From contig JAMOBD010000035.1 of assembly GCA_039908345.1 (NCBI GenBank), positions 1-32,361 on the forward strand: a DNA stretch of 32,361 bases. The letters run 5' to 3'. The first letter of the stretch is position 1, and each line of letters starts with the position of its first letter. Below the pieces are notes generated by a model. That model was not told the origin of the DNA. It saw only the letters and a program-made list of their open reading frames with translations, and made no database searches. The translations under genes were made by a program, and so were the position numbers. This document shows positions 1-8,894 of the stretch, piece by piece. Source of the DNA: Magnetospirillum sp. WYHS-4. GTDB lineage: Bacteria > Pseudomonadota > Alphaproteobacteria > Rhodospirillales > GLO-3.

Positions 1-1
1 T

Positions 2-1150
2 CCCGCTCCGGTGGCGCCGCCCGCCGCCGCTCCGCCGTCCATGGAACAGGCGCTGGCCAAGCTGGACCGGGCCGCCAGCCTTCTCGATAAGCCTACCCCG
101 GCCGAACCGGTTGCCCCGAGCCCCGCCGCAGCCGTCGAGCCCCCGGCCTCGCCCGCCGCCGAGGGGCCGAACCTCTTCAAGAAGCTCGGCGAATTCTTCT
201 CGCGGCAGGCGGCGCCCGATCCTCCGCCGGCCTCCACCGTGGCGACCGATCCTCCGGTGCCCGCCGCCACCCAAGTACCGGAGCCGCCGAAGCCGGCGGC
301 AGTAACCGCCTGGGTCGGTCAGAACAAGGCGCCCTTCGATCCCGACAAGGCCGTCGCCACCGCCGCGCCCCTGCCGCCCGAAGCCGTCCCGGCCCCGCCG
401 CCGCCGCCCACACCGGCCCCACTTCCCGTCGGCGCGCCGGAACCGGCCAAGCCGGCCGCAAGCCCTCCCAAGGCGACCCAGCCGCCGCTCAAGGGCATTC
501 CCCTGACGCTGGGGCGGTCGCTCATCCTGGGCCGCATCAAGGATTCCGGCGACGCCACCGCCTTCTGCCTTTCCAAGAAGGCCTGGGCAGGGACCTATTG
601 CGTGGAGGCTGCCGACTGGCCCGAGGCGGTCAAGCCCCTGTTTGCCCAGCAGACGCCCCTTTACTCGGGGGCCAAGGCGGTGGTGCGTTACGACGACGAC
701 CGGGCGACCCGGTACCATGCCCAATTTCCCTCCCCGGACATGGTCAAGGTCGTGGCTTACCTGGAGGCGCTACTCGGGCCGCCCACCGAGGTTCCCGCAC
801 CCAAGACCGCTTGGCTGGGGGCTGTCCGCGAACCCAACATCCGCTATCTCTGGGTCAGCCAGGACGGGGCGGGCAAGCCGGAGGCCATTCTGGACATCCG
901 GCGCTACGACGATACCTCGGCGACCTTCCCCAGCAGCCAGTTCGGCTCCCTGCAGCTCTACCGACCCGAGGCCAAGGGAATTTTCGACGAACTGCAATCC
1001 ATGGATCTGTCCCTCCACGCCATCGCCCGGAACCGCCAGGCGGTCCAGGGGGACAAGCCGCCCGCGGCGGCGGTCGCGCCGCCGCCCGCCAAGCCGGCGG
1101 CCAAGCCCCGCAAGGGTCAGGACTCGTCGGGTTCGGCGGTGAAGCGGTAG
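2..1150 (+). CDS. Pro/Ala-rich hypothetical protein (5' end outside window)
   Basis: The frame is open to the left edge with no stop, so the true start probably lies upstream; GTG 11 and ATG 41 are internal candidates. The first ~150 residues are dominated by Pro and Ala, as in a disordered or wall-spanning linker. They are followed by a folded-looking segment of ~200 residues containing two Cys (roughly residues 188 and 198 counted from GTG 11) and many aromatic residues. The tail returns to Pro/Ala/Lys-rich sequence. I do not recognise the family; the layout (linker, compact domain, basic tail) would fit an envelope protein, but no signal peptide is visible because the N-terminus is missing. 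Its last 34 bp overlap the 3' end of the opposing pheA gene. Confidence 0.7.
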   Translation, partial: PAPVAPPAAAPPSMEQALAKLDRAASLLDKPTPAEPVAPSPAAAVEPPASPAAEGPNLFKKLGEFFSRQAAPDPPPASTVATDPPVPAATQVPEPPKPAAVTAWVGQNKAPFDPDKAVATAAPLPPEAVPAPPPPPTPAPLPVGAPEPAKPAASPPKATQPPLKGIPLTLGRSLILGRIKDSGDATAFCLSKKAWAGTYCVEAADWPEAVKPLFAQQTPLYSGAKAVVRYDDDRATRYHAQFPSPDMVKVVAYLEALLGPPTEVPAPKTAWLGAVREPNIRYLWVSQDGAGKPEAILDIRRYDDTSATFPSSQFGSLQLYRPEAKGIFDELQSMDLSLHAIARNRQAVQGDKPPAAAVAPPPAKPAAKPRKGQDSSGSAVKR

Positions 1151-1980
1151 GGGTGGGCCGGGTAGACGCCCAGGATCTTGACCTCGCGGCTGAAGAACCT
1201 GAGTTCCTCGAAGGCCAGCTTCATCGGGTGGTTTTCGGGGTGTCCTTCGACCTCGCAGTAAAACTGGGCGGCGTTGAAGTGGCCGCCCACCAGGTAGCTT
1301 TCCAGCTTGGTCATGTTGATGCCGTTGGTGGCGAAGCCGCCCAAGGCCTTGTAAAGCGCCGCCGGCACGTTGCGCACCCGAAAGACGAAGCTGGTCATCG
1401 TGCGGCCCATCTTGGGATGGGGCAGGACCAGGTCTTGGGCCATGATGAGGAACCGGGTGGTGTTGTGTTCGGCATCCTCGATGTTGGCCTTCAGCGATTC
1501 CAGGCCGCAAAGCGCGCCGGCCAGTTCCGAGGCGATGGCCGCCTGGGTGGGATCGCCCTTTTCGGCCACCATGCAGGCCGCCCCCGAGGTGTCGGCCGCC
1601 ACCACCGGCGTCACCCCGAGTTCCTTGATGAGCTTGCGGCACTGGTTGAGCGCGTGCACGTGGCTGTGCACGTGGGTGACCTTGGCGATATCGGCGCCCT
1701 TGACGCCCAGCAGGTGGTGATTGATGCGCAGGAAGTGCTCGCCGATGATCTGCAATCCGGAATCCGGCAGCAGGTGGTGGATGTCGGCCACCCGTCCGGC
1801 CACCGAATTCTCGATGGGGATCATGGCCAGTTGGGCGCGGCCGTCGCGCACCGCCTTGAAGGCCGTCTCGAAGGACTCGCAGGCGAGCGGCTCCATCTCC
1901 GCGCGGACGTGGCGGCAGGCGATCTCGGAATAGGCGCCGGGCCGGCCCTGGAAGGCGATGGTCTTTTCGGGTTCGGACAT
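1117..1980 (-). CDS. pheA: Prephenate dehydratase
   Basis: This 287-residue protein should convert prephenate to phenylpyruvate in phenylalanine biosynthesis. The N-terminal catalytic part starts with IAFQGRPGAYSE and continues with the IPIENSVAGRV segment and the NTTRFLIM segment (Thr-Arg-Phe of the active site). The C-terminal ~80 residues form an ACT domain, with the GALxGLESL-like region before it and the ESYLVGGHFNAAQFY segment matching the ESRP-type Phe-binding region in altered form. It is a monofunctional enzyme with no chorismate mutase domain, as usual in alphaproteobacteria. It is last in a minus-strand operon behind kdsB, with a 14-bp gap. Its 3' end overlaps the opposing gene, leaving no room for a dedicated terminator. 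Confidence 0.95.
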   Translation of the reverse strand: MSEPEKTIAFQGRPGAYSEIACRHVRAEMEPLACESFETAFKAVRDGRAQLAMIPIENSVAGRVADIHHLLPDSGLQIIGEHFLRINHHLLGVKGADIAKVTHVHSHVHALNQCRKLIKELGVTPVVAADTSGAACMVAEKGDPTQAAIASELAGALCGLESLKANIEDAEHNTTRFLIMAQDLVLPHPKMGRTMTSFVFRVRNVPAALYKALGGFATNGINMTKLESYLVGGHFNAAQFYCEVEGHPENHPMKLAFEELRFFSREVKILGVYPAHPYRFTAEPDES

Positions 1981-1994
1981 GGGATGGCCGTCGT

Positions 1995-2738
1995 TCAGGG
2001 GGCGAGCAGGCGGCGCGCCCGCTCCAGGTCGCCCGGAGTATCGACACCCAGCGGAACCGTGTCAACGAGGGCGGCATCGATGCGCATGCCGCTTTCCAGG
2101 GCGCGCAGCTGTTCCAGCTTCTCGCGGCGTTCCAGCACCCCCGGTTCCAGGCCGACGAACCGTGCCAGCGCGTCGCGACGATAGGCGTAAAGCCCGATAT
2201 GGTGATAGAGCGGCCCATCGCCCCACGGCACGGCGGCGCGGCTGAAATAAAGCGCCCGCCCGATATGCCTGCCGGGAAGAAACCCTACCGCGGCCTTGAC
2301 CACGTTGGGATCGCTCTTTTCGTCTTCGATGGCGATGTGGGCCACCAGGGTGGCGATGTCGACTCCGCCATCCTTCAGCGGTTCCAAAGCGGCCCGCACC
2401 AGATGGGGATCGAGGGTCGGCAGGTCGCCCTGCAGGTTGACCACGGCGTCGTAGCGGCCTTCCGGGTCGACCTTTTCCAGGGCTTCGAAGATGCGGTCGG
2501 AGCCGGAGGGGTGATCCGGGCGGGTCATCACGGCCCGCCCGCCGGCCGCCTCGATGGCCTGGGCGATCTCGGCCTCGGCGCAGGCGACGACCACCGGGCC
2601 CACTTCGGCCTCCATGGCGCGGCGCCAGACCTGGACGATCATCGGCTGGCCGTGGATGTCGGCCAGCGGCTTGCCGGGCAAGCGGGTGGAGGCCATGCGG
2701 GCCGGCACGACGACGATGGGATTGAGACGCGTGTCCAT
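1995..2738 (-). CDS. kdsB: 3-deoxy-manno-octulosonate cytidylyltransferase (CMP-KDO synthetase)
   Basis: The 247-residue enzyme activates KDO with CTP to give CMP-KDO for the lipopolysaccharide inner core, in the cytoplasm. The nucleotide-binding signature [14 protein letters not shown] is at residues 12-25. The metal/nucleotide segment NLQGDLP sits near residue 101; most family members have NVQGDEP, so the Glu is replaced by Leu here. The usual [12 protein letters not shown] segment is near residue 180. Length is normal for the family. It lies 16 bp downstream of the MlaC-like gene and 14 bp upstream of pheA, so the three are probably one transcript. Confidence 0.95.
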   Translation of the reverse strand: MDTRLNPIVVVPARMASTRLPGKPLADIHGQPMIVQVWRRAMEAEVGPVVVACAEAEIAQAIEAAGGRAVMTRPDHPSGSDRIFEALEKVDPEGRYDAVVNLQGDLPTLDPHLVRAALEPLKDGGVDIATLVAHIAIEDEKSDPNVVKAAVGFLPGRHIGRALYFSRAAVPWGDGPLYHHIGLYAYRRDALARFVGLEPGVLERREKLEQLRALESGMRIDAALVDTVPLGVDTPGDLERARRLLAP

Positions 2739-2754
2739 GGCCCGTCCGTCGGCC

Positions 2755-3381
2755 CTACTTGGCGTCTCTCAAAGCCGCGGTCTTGTCGCGCAGGACCTCC
2801 AGCAGGCCGGAGATCTTGCCGCCCTTCTGGCTGACGATGGAGGCGAATTCCGAGCGCAGGGTGGCGCTCATGGAAGTGCCTTCCACCAGCACGTCCATCA
2901 CCTTGGTGACGTTGTCCTTGCTGGCGATGCGCCAGGCGACGTTGATCGGGTCGCCCGGATTCTTGCGCATGATGTGCGAAAAGACGGTGACCGCGCCTTC
3001 CTCGCCCGGGGTGCTCTTCTGGATCTTGAGGGTTTCGCCGCTGTAGTTGGCGAAGCGATCCACGTAGGTCGCGATCATCAGGTCCTCGAAGAGCTTCTGG
3101 TACTCGTCCTTCTCGGCATCGGTGGTTTGGCCCCAGTGCTTGCCCAGCACCCAGCGGCCGATGGACTTCACGGCGAAATGCTCGTTGAACATCTTGCGGA
3201 AGCGGGTTACCCGCTCCTGGCGCGAAATGTCCGGGATGGTCAGGGACTGCACCGCCTGGTCGGCCAGGGAGGCGACGAAATCCTCGGCGTGTTTGGTGTC
3301 GCTGGCGGAAGCGGCCAAAGGCCAGGCGGCGGCCAGCAGGGCGGCGGCGAACAGGCGCAGCAACGATCGGCGAACCAACAT
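2755..3381 (-). CDS. MlaC/Ttg2-like periplasmic phospholipid-binding protein
   Basis: The 208-residue protein has a clear Sec signal peptide: MLVRR, a hydrophobic stretch to about residue 22, then an ASASD cleavage region. The mature part matches the MlaC/Tgt2 family (the toluene-tolerance Ttg2 type), with the [21 protein letters not shown] segment, an Asn-Tyr-Ser-Gly strand, and the C-terminal [11 protein letters not shown] segment. Family members shuttle phospholipids between the outer membrane and an inner-membrane MlaFEDB ABC transporter. No other mla genes are in this window, so it is an orphan locus or the rest lies elsewhere. It is the first gene of the kdsB-pheA operon, which puts two envelope genes together. 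A fragment resembling its 3' end recurs at 4176-4241. Confidence 0.85.
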   Translation of the reverse strand: MLVRRSLLRLFAAALLAAAWPLAASASDTKHAEDFVASLADQAVQSLTIPDISRQERVTRFRKMFNEHFAVKSIGRWVLGKHWGQTTDAEKDEYQKLFEDLMIATYVDRFANYSGETLKIQKSTPGEEGAVTVFSHIMRKNPGDPINVAWRIASKDNVTKVMDVLVEGTSMSATLRSEFASIVSQKGGKISGLLEVLRDKTAALRDAK

Positions 3382-3554
3382 GGCGGACCCCTTCTCGAAA
3401 GACGCTGCTGCTGCCTACCACAAGGAAGGCGAAAAAAAAAGCGACGGGAATCACATTCCCCTGCGCGTCGCCCTTTCCCGACGTCACTTGGCTTGACCTT
3501 GCCGGTGCGAGTGGACATGCTTGTTGCGGTTGCGAAGGGCGGAAGGAACGGACC

Positions 3555-4175
3555 GTGGCGGTGATCGGGCGGCTGATCGCGGGATTCAAGGGCTTCCGGG
3601 CCAAGTACTTCGAGCAGCGCCCCGACCTGTTCGCCGATCTGGCGGCACGCGGCCAGGCGCCGGGTGCCCTGGTGGTAGCCTGTTCGGATTCGCGCGTCGA
3701 TCCGGCCATCCTGCTGAACGCGGAGCCGGGCGAACTCTTCGTCGTCCGCAACGTGGCGAACTTGGTGCCGCCCTATCAGCCGGACGGCCATTATCACGGC
3801 ACCAGCGCGGCGGTGGAATTCGCCGTCCGCGACTTGGGGGTCCGGCATGTGATCGTGCTGGGCCATTCCCATTGCGGAGGCATCGCCGCGCTGCACCGGA
3901 CCGTCACCGGTGCGGAACCGGAACGCGAATTCATCGCCCCCTGGGTATCCATCGTCTCCGGGGCGCTGGAGTCAGCCCATGGCGCCGCCTGCGGCCTGAA
4001 CCGGCTGGAACAGGCGGCCATTTGCGTCTCGTTGTCCAACCTGAGGACCTTCCCTTGGGTCACGGAGGCCCTGGCCGGCGGCACCCTTGCGCTGCACGGC
4101 TGGTGGTTCGACATGGGCAGAGGGGAACTCTGGGCCGCTGACGAGTCTCAAGGGGTCTTCAACCGGCTGGCCTGA
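3555..4175 (+). CDS. Beta-class carbonic anhydrase
   Basis: The 206-residue protein interconverts CO2 and bicarbonate. The zinc-site motifs are intact: Cys43-x-Asp45-x-Arg47 in ACSDSRVDP, and His104/Cys107 in GHSHCGG. The VVRNVAN strand between them is also typical. Start is GTG 3555, supported by a GGAAGGA ribosome-binding site at 3541-3547 with 7-nt spacing. It is transcribed divergently from the MlaC-like gene, across a 173-bp intergenic region. It could supply bicarbonate for anaplerotic or autotrophic carboxylation; which of these cannot be told from the sequence. Confidence 0.95.
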   Translation: MAVIGRLIAGFKGFRAKYFEQRPDLFADLAARGQAPGALVVACSDSRVDPAILLNAEPGELFVVRNVANLVPPYQPDGHYHGTSAAVEFAVRDLGVRHVIVLGHSHCGGIAALHRTVTGAEPEREFIAPWVSIVSGALESAHGAACGLNRLEQAAICVSLSNLRTFPWVTEALAGGTLALHGWWFDMGRGELWAADESQGVFNRLA

Positions 4176-4241
4176 TTATTTCGCGTCCTTGAGCGAGGTG
4201 GTCTTGTCGCGCAGCACCTCCAGCAGGGCGGAGATACGGAT
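4176..4241 (-). pseudogene. Remnant of the 3' end of an MlaC-like gene
   Basis: Read on the minus strand, this stretch encodes [21 protein letters not shown] followed by TAA. The intact MlaC-like protein at 2755-3381 ends [19 protein letters not shown], also followed by a stop. Similarity begins abruptly at the Ile-Ser before LLEVLRDK and ends exactly at the stop codon. No start codon or upstream mlaC-like sequence precedes it. The likely origin is a short ectopic duplication, or the leftover of a second mlaC copy replaced by the carbonic anhydrase/DUF1640 region. The stop abuts the carbonic anhydrase stop codon at 4173-4175. Confidence 0.7.
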
Positions 4242-4282
4242 CGTTGATGGACGCCCAACCGGCGCGGGCGCATAGTAAAGCC

Positions 4283-4447
4283 ATGACGGCCGTGCCCTTC
4301 GATACCCTGGAACTCGCCCGCCGCTTGCGCGACCAAGTGGCGACCAAAGCCGACCTGATGGACCTCGAACACCGGCTGACCATCAGGCTGGGGGCCATGC
4401 AGGCCGTGTTGGTGGCCCTGGTCGCCGCCTTGGTCAAGCTCTTGTAG
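4283..4447 (+). CDS. Short DUF1640-like membrane peptide
   Basis: A 54-residue peptide beginning MTAVPFDTLELARRLRDQ, then ATKADLMDLEHRLTIRLG, and ending in a hydrophobic helix (QAVLVALVAALVKLL). The order FDTL-helix, TKADL coiled-coil segment, R/K-rich turn and terminal transmembrane helix is that of DUF1640 (CCDC90-like) proteins of alphaproteobacteria. The usual central coiled coil of several dozen residues is missing, so it looks like an internally shortened member. In-frame starts at TTG 4244 and ATG 4247 exist, but the family-like sequence begins at ATG 4283; the ribosome-binding site is weak (AAAG). Function is unknown; a membrane-anchored coiled-coil oligomer is a reasonable guess. Confidence 0.65.
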   Translation: MTAVPFDTLELARRLRDQVATKADLMDLEHRLTIRLGAMQAVLVALVAALVKLL

Positions 4448-4524
4448 CCTGCCGCTTTCGCAACCTCGTCATCCATGCTATCACCGCCCGCGATCGAGAT
4501 CCCGACAGGCGAGAAGGCGGAAAC

Positions 4525-5418
4525 ATGGCTTCGAACGCGGCATCCCTCCTGGTGGCGACTCCCTTGCCCCACGACGTGCGGGTGTCGTTCGAATTCTTCC
4601 CCCCGAAGGACGACAAGGCCCAGCAGGCGCTCTGGGAATCCATCGAGCGCCTGGGCCCCGTCAAGCCGGCCTTCGTCTCGGTAACCTACGGCGCCGGCGG
4701 CTCGACGCGCGAACGCACCCACGAGACCGTCCGCCGCATCCGCCGCGAGACCGCCCTGGAACCCGCCGCCCACCTGACCTGCGTCGGCCACAGCCGGGCC
4801 GAGGTCGACGCCATCGCCCGCCAGTACTGGGACGACGGCATCCGCCATATCGTCGCGCTCCGCGGCGATCCGCCCGAGGGGGCGACAAGGTACGAACCCC
4901 ATCCCGAGGGCTACGCCTATGCCGTCGACCTGGTGAAGGGCCTGAAGGAAATCGCCGACTTCGAGATCAGCGTCGCCGCCTATCCCGAGGTCCATCCGGA
5001 AGCCCCCAGCCCTCAATTCGACCTGGACAACCTGAAGCGCAAGGTGGATGCCGGGGCCTCGCGCGCCATCACCCAGTTCTTCTTCGATCCCGCCGTCTTC
5101 CTTCGTTTCCGCGACAAGGCGGCCGGGGCCGGCATCCAGGTTCCCCTGGTGCCCGGCATCCTGCCGGTCAGCAACTTCCGCCAGGTCATCAAGTTCGCCG
5201 GGCTTTGCGGAGCCGCCGTGCCGGGCTGGATGCACGATCTGTTCGACGGCCTGGACGACGACGCGAACACCCGCAAGCTGATCGCCGCCACCGTGGCCGC
5301 CGAACAGTGCCGGGCCTTGCATGCCGAAGGCGTCAAGGACTTCCACTTCTACACCTTGAACCGCGCCGACCTGGCCTTCGCCATCTGCCATATCCTGGGC
5401 GTGCGGCCCAGCCGTTAG
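4525..5418 (+). CDS. metF: Methylenetetrahydrofolate reductase
   Basis: The 297-residue flavoprotein reduces 5,10-methylene-THF to 5-methyl-THF, the methyl donor used by MetH next door. Visible family segments are SFEFFPPK (residues 21-28, containing the catalytic Glu), SVTYGAGGSTRERT, HLTCVGHS, and ALRGDPP, all in the expected order for a TIM barrel. The C-terminal RADLAFAICHILG segment is also typical. The start at ATG 4525 is preceded by GAGAAGG. MetH follows after 11 bp, so the two enzymes are co-transcribed and catalyse consecutive steps. The 77-bp leader is too short for a cobalamin riboswitch, and no such box is visible. Confidence 0.96.
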   Translation: MASNAASLLVATPLPHDVRVSFEFFPPKDDKAQQALWESIERLGPVKPAFVSVTYGAGGSTRERTHETVRRIRRETALEPAAHLTCVGHSRAEVDAIARQYWDDGIRHIVALRGDPPEGATRYEPHPEGYAYAVDLVKGLKEIADFEISVAAYPEVHPEAPSPQFDLDNLKRKVDAGASRAITQFFFDPAVFLRFRDKAAGAGIQVPLVPGILPVSNFRQVIKFAGLCGAAVPGWMHDLFDGLDDDANTRKLIAATVAAEQCRALHAEGVKDFHFYTLNRADLAFAICHILGVRPSR

Positions 5419-5429
5419 GGAGCCCCGCC

Positions 5430-8400
5430 ATGGCCCATATCCAAGACGTCCTCAAGGACCGCGTCCTGCTTTGCGATGGCGGCACCGGGACCCGCGTCCA
5501 GGCCCTTGACCTGAAGGTGGAAGAAGACTTCTGGGGCCACGAGAACTGCACCGACATCCTGGTGCGGTCCCGCCCCGACGTGGTGATGGGCGTGCACCGC
5601 GCCTATTACGAGGCCGGCTCCGACATCGTGCTGACCAACACCTTCGGCGCCTCGCCGGTGACGCTGGGCGAGTTCGGCCTGGAGAAGGAGGCCTTCGGGC
5701 TGTGCCGGGAAGCCGTCGGCTTGGCCCGCCAGGTGGCGGAGGAATTCAAGGACGGGCGCGAGCGCTTCGTCTTCGGCGACATCGGGCCGGGCACCAAGCT
5801 GCCCAGCCTCGGCCACATCCCGTATGACGCGCTGGAGGCCAGCTTCGCCGTCCAGGCCGCCGGTCTGATCGCCGGCGGCGCCGACGCCATCCTGATCGAG
5901 ACCTGCCAGGACCCCTTGCAGATCAAGGCCGCCGTCAACGGCGCCAAGCGCGCCCGCGCCGAAGCCGGCAAGGATACCCCGATCTTCGTCCAGGTGACGG
6001 TGGAAACCACGGGCACCCTGCTGGTGGGCAGCGACATCGCGGCGGTGGCCACCGCCATGATGGCCCTGGACGTGCCCTTGCTGGGCATGAACTGCGCCAC
6101 CGGCCCGCAGGAAATGGCGGAACACGTCAAGTGGCTGGGCGAGAACTGGCCCGGCCTGATTTCCGTGCAGCCCAACGCCGGCCTGCCCGAGGTGGTGGAC
6201 GGCAAGGCCTGCTATCCCCTGGGCGGGGAGGAAATGGCCCGTTGGATGGAACGCTTCGTCGTCGAGGACGGCATCAACATCGTCGGCGGCTGCTGCGGCA
6301 CCAACACGCCCCACATCGGCGCCATCGACGCCATGTTGCGCCGACTGGCCCCCGCCGGTTCCCATCGTCCGGCACCGAAGGCGCGCAAGTCCGCCTGGAC
6401 GCCGTCCGTCGCCTCCCTCTACGGCCAGACGGCGCTCCGCCAGGAAAACGCCTTCCTGGCCATCGGCGAACGCTGCAACGCCAACGGCTCCAAGAAGTTC
6501 CGCGACGCGCTCGCCGCCGAAGACTGGGACACCTGCGTCGCCATGGCGCGCGACCAGGTCAAGGAAGGCTCGCACACCATCGACGTCTGCACCGCCATGG
6601 TTGGGCGCGACGAAATCCGCGACATGACCGAGGTGGTGAGCCGCATGCGCGGTTCCGTCACCGCGCCCGTGGTGATCGATTCCACGGAACTGCCGGTCAT
6701 CGAGGCGGCGCTGAAGCTTTACGGCGGCAAGGCGATCCTCAATTCCATCAATTTCGAGGACGGCGAGGAGCCGGCGGCGAAGCGCCTGGAACTGGCCCGC
6801 AAGTACGGCGCCGCCGTCATCGCGCTGACCATCGACGAGGCCGGCATGGCGAAGACGGCCGCGGAAAAGCTGCGCATCGCCCGCCGTCTTTACGAGTTTT
6901 CGGTTAACAGGCACGGCCTGCCGGCGTCCGACCTGATGTTCGATCCGCTGACCTTCACCGTCTGCACCGGCAACGAGGACGACCGCCGCCTGGCCCTGGA
7001 GACCCTGGACGCCATCGCGGCCATCGCCAAGGAAATGCCCGAGTGCCAGATCGTCCTGGGCTTGTCCAACGTCTCCTTCGGCCTGAAGCCGGCGGCGCGC
7101 ACGGTGCTGAACTCGGTCTTCCTGGACGAGACGGTGAAGCGCGGCATGACCGGCGCCATCGTCCACGTCTCCAAGATCCTGCCGCTGCACACCTTGCCGG
7201 AAGAAGAGGTGAGGACGGCGCTGGACCTGATCCACGACCGCCGGCGCGAGGGCTACGATCCCCTGCAGGCCTTCATCGCCCTGTTCGCCGACCGCGCGGC
7301 CGGGCCGGCGGTGGCGAAGAAGCGGGCGGAAACGGTCGAAGAGCGTCTCAAGCAGCGCATCGTCGACGGCGACCGCCAGGGGCTGGAGGACGATCTGCTC
7401 GAAGCCTTGAAGACCCATGCGCCGCTCGCCATCGTCAACGACATCCTGCTGGACGGCATGAAGACGGTGGGCGAGTTGTTCGGGTCCGGCAAGATGCAAC
7501 TGCCCTTCGTGCTGCAGTCGGCGGAAACCATGAAGGCTTCCGTCGCCCTGCTGGAACCCCACATGGAAAAGACCGACGGCTCGGCCAAGGGCACCCTGGT
7601 GCTGGCGACCGTCAAGGGCGACGTGCACGACATCGGCAAGAACCTGGTCGACATCATCCTGACCAACAACGGCTACAGGGTGGTCAACCTGGGCATCAAG
7701 CGGCCGGTGCAGGACATCATCGCCGCCGCCAGGGAGCACAAGGCCGATGCGGTCGGCATGTCGGGTCTGCTGGTCAAGTCCACCGTCATCATGCGCGAAA
7801 ACCTGGAGGAAATGGCCCGCCAGGGGCTCGATGTGCCCGTCCTGCTGGGCGGCGCGGCGCTCACCCGCAAGTACGTGGAGGAAGACTGCCGCGCCGTCTA
7901 TCCGGGCGGCCGGGTGGGCTACGCCCGCGATGCCTTCGACGGGCTCGACCTGATGGACAAGGTCCTTGGCGGAACTTTCGCCGCCTCGACGCCACGCCCG
8001 CGGAAGGCCGCCGCGGCCATCGATCTTCCGGCCACCCCGATGCGGCCTGTCGACTGGGAAGAAGTTGATTTGCGCCGCGCGGAACTACGCAAGGCGGTCG
8101 CGGTGCCCCGGCCGCCCTTCTGGGGCGCCAGGCTGGTGGAACGCATCGAGCCCAAGGCGCTGGTGCCCTTCCTCAACGAGACCATGCTCTACCAGTTCCA
8201 CTGGGGCTTCAAGAAGGCGGGCCGGTCGCTGGACGAATGGAAGGCCTGGGCGGACCTGGAGGTGAAGCCCGTCCTCAAGCGCATGCTGGACCTTTGCGCC
8301 GCCGGGGACATCCTCAAGCCCCAGGCGGTCTACGGCTATTGGAAATGCGCCGCCGACGGAAACGAGGTGGTGCTGTTCGAAGAAGACGGCACCACCGAAG

Positions 8401-8894
8401 CCGCGCGCTTCGCCTTCCCGCGCCAGGCCGGCAAGGACGGGCTTTGCATCGCCGACTTCTTTCGCGCCGTCTCTTCCGGCGAACGCGACGTCATCGCGCT
8501 CCAGGCGGTGACCATGGGCGCCAAGGCATCCGATGTGGCGCGCCAGTGGTTCGCGGAAGACCGCTACCAGGACTATCTCTACCTGCACGGCCTGTCTGTG
8601 GAAATGGCGGAGGCGCTCGCCGAATACGTCCACAAGCGGATCAGGGGCGAACTGGGCTTCGGCCACGAGGACGCCCGCGAGATGGACAAGCTGCTCAAGC
8701 AGGGCTACCGGGGCTCGCGCTATTCCTTCGGCTATCCGGCCTGCCCGGACATGGCGAACCAGAAACCCTTGCTGAAGCTGCTGGGGGCGGACCGCATCGG
8801 GCTGGTCATGGACGAAAACGACCAACTCCACCCCGAACAATCCACCGCCGCCATCGTGCTGCACCACCCGCAGGCACGGTATTTCGTGGTGTGA
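5430..8894 (+). CDS. metH: Cobalamin-dependent methionine synthase
   Basis: The 1154-residue, four-module enzyme transfers a methyl group from methyl-THF through cob(I)alamin to homocysteine. Homocysteine domain: zinc ligands Cys222, Cys288 and Cys289 (GGCCGT). Pterin-binding barrel: from about residue 345 (AIGERCNANGS). Cobalamin domain: DVHDIGKN with the cobalt-ligating His733, preceded by a helical cap. Reactivation domain: RxxxGYPACP motif ending near Cys1105, which binds S-adenosylmethionine. All catalytic motifs are intact. It is somewhat shorter than the ~1227-residue E. coli enzyme. The start at ATG 5430 is chosen over the longer open frame because the sequence begins with the family-typical LKDRVLLCDGGTGT and follows directly on metF. 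Confidence 0.97.
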   Translation: MAHIQDVLKDRVLLCDGGTGTRVQALDLKVEEDFWGHENCTDILVRSRPDVVMGVHRAYYEAGSDIVLTNTFGASPVTLGEFGLEKEAFGLCREAVGLARQVAEEFKDGRERFVFGDIGPGTKLPSLGHIPYDALEASFAVQAAGLIAGGADAILIETCQDPLQIKAAVNGAKRARAEAGKDTPIFVQVTVETTGTLLVGSDIAAVATAMMALDVPLLGMNCATGPQEMAEHVKWLGENWPGLISVQPNAGLPEVVDGKACYPLGGEEMARWMERFVVEDGINIVGGCCGTNTPHIGAIDAMLRRLAPAGSHRPAPKARKSAWTPSVASLYGQTALRQENAFLAIGERCNANGSKKFRDALAAEDWDTCVAMARDQVKEGSHTIDVCTAMVGRDEIRDMTEVVSRMRGSVTAPVVIDSTELPVIEAALKLYGGKAILNSINFEDGEEPAAKRLELARKYGAAVIALTIDEAGMAKTAAEKLRIARRLYEFSVNRHGLPASDLMFDPLTFTVCTGNEDDRRLALETLDAIAAIAKEMPECQIVLGLSNVSFGLKPAARTVLNSVFLDETVKRGMTGAIVHVSKILPLHTLPEEEVRTALDLIHDRRREGYDPLQAFIALFADRAAGPAVAKKRAETVEERLKQRIVDGDRQGLEDDLLEALKTHAPLAIVNDILLDGMKTVGELFGSGKMQLPFVLQSAETMKASVALLEPHMEKTDGSAKGTLVLATVKGDVHDIGKNLVDIILTNNGYRVVNLGIKRPVQDIIAAAREHKADAVGMSGLLVKSTVIMRENLEEMARQGLDVPVLLGGAALTRKYVEEDCRAVYPGGRVGYARDAFDGLDLMDKVLGGTFAASTPRPRKAAAAIDLPATPMRPVDWEEVDLRRAELRKAVAVPRPPFWGARLVERIEPKALVPFLNETMLYQFHWGFKKAGRSLDEWKAWADLEVKPVLKRMLDLCAAGDILKPQAVYGYWKCAADGNEVVLFEEDGTTEAARFAFPRQAGKDGLCIADFFRAVSSGERDVIALQAVTMGAKASDVARQWFAEDRYQDYLYLHGLSVEMAEALAEYVHKRIRGELGFGHEDAREMDKLLKQGYRGSRYSFGYPACPDMANQKPLLKLLGADRIGLVMDENDQLHPEQSTAAIVLHHPQARYFVV

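Noticed and set aside
598-2184. Long plus-strand open frame through pheA and the end of kdsB
   Set aside because: It has no coherent protein features and overlaps three well-supported genes.
4448-4524. Possible cobalamin riboswitch before metF
   Set aside because: The leader is only 77 bp and shows no B12-box-like sequence.
5205-5430. Extended N-terminus of MetH overlapping metF
   Set aside because: The added 75 residues are metF in another frame; the family start is ATG 5430.
5415-7739. A 774-codon minus-strand open frame opposite metH
   Set aside because: MetH motifs on the plus strand are decisive; the antisense frame is a GC-bias artefact rich in Gly, Asp, Val and His.
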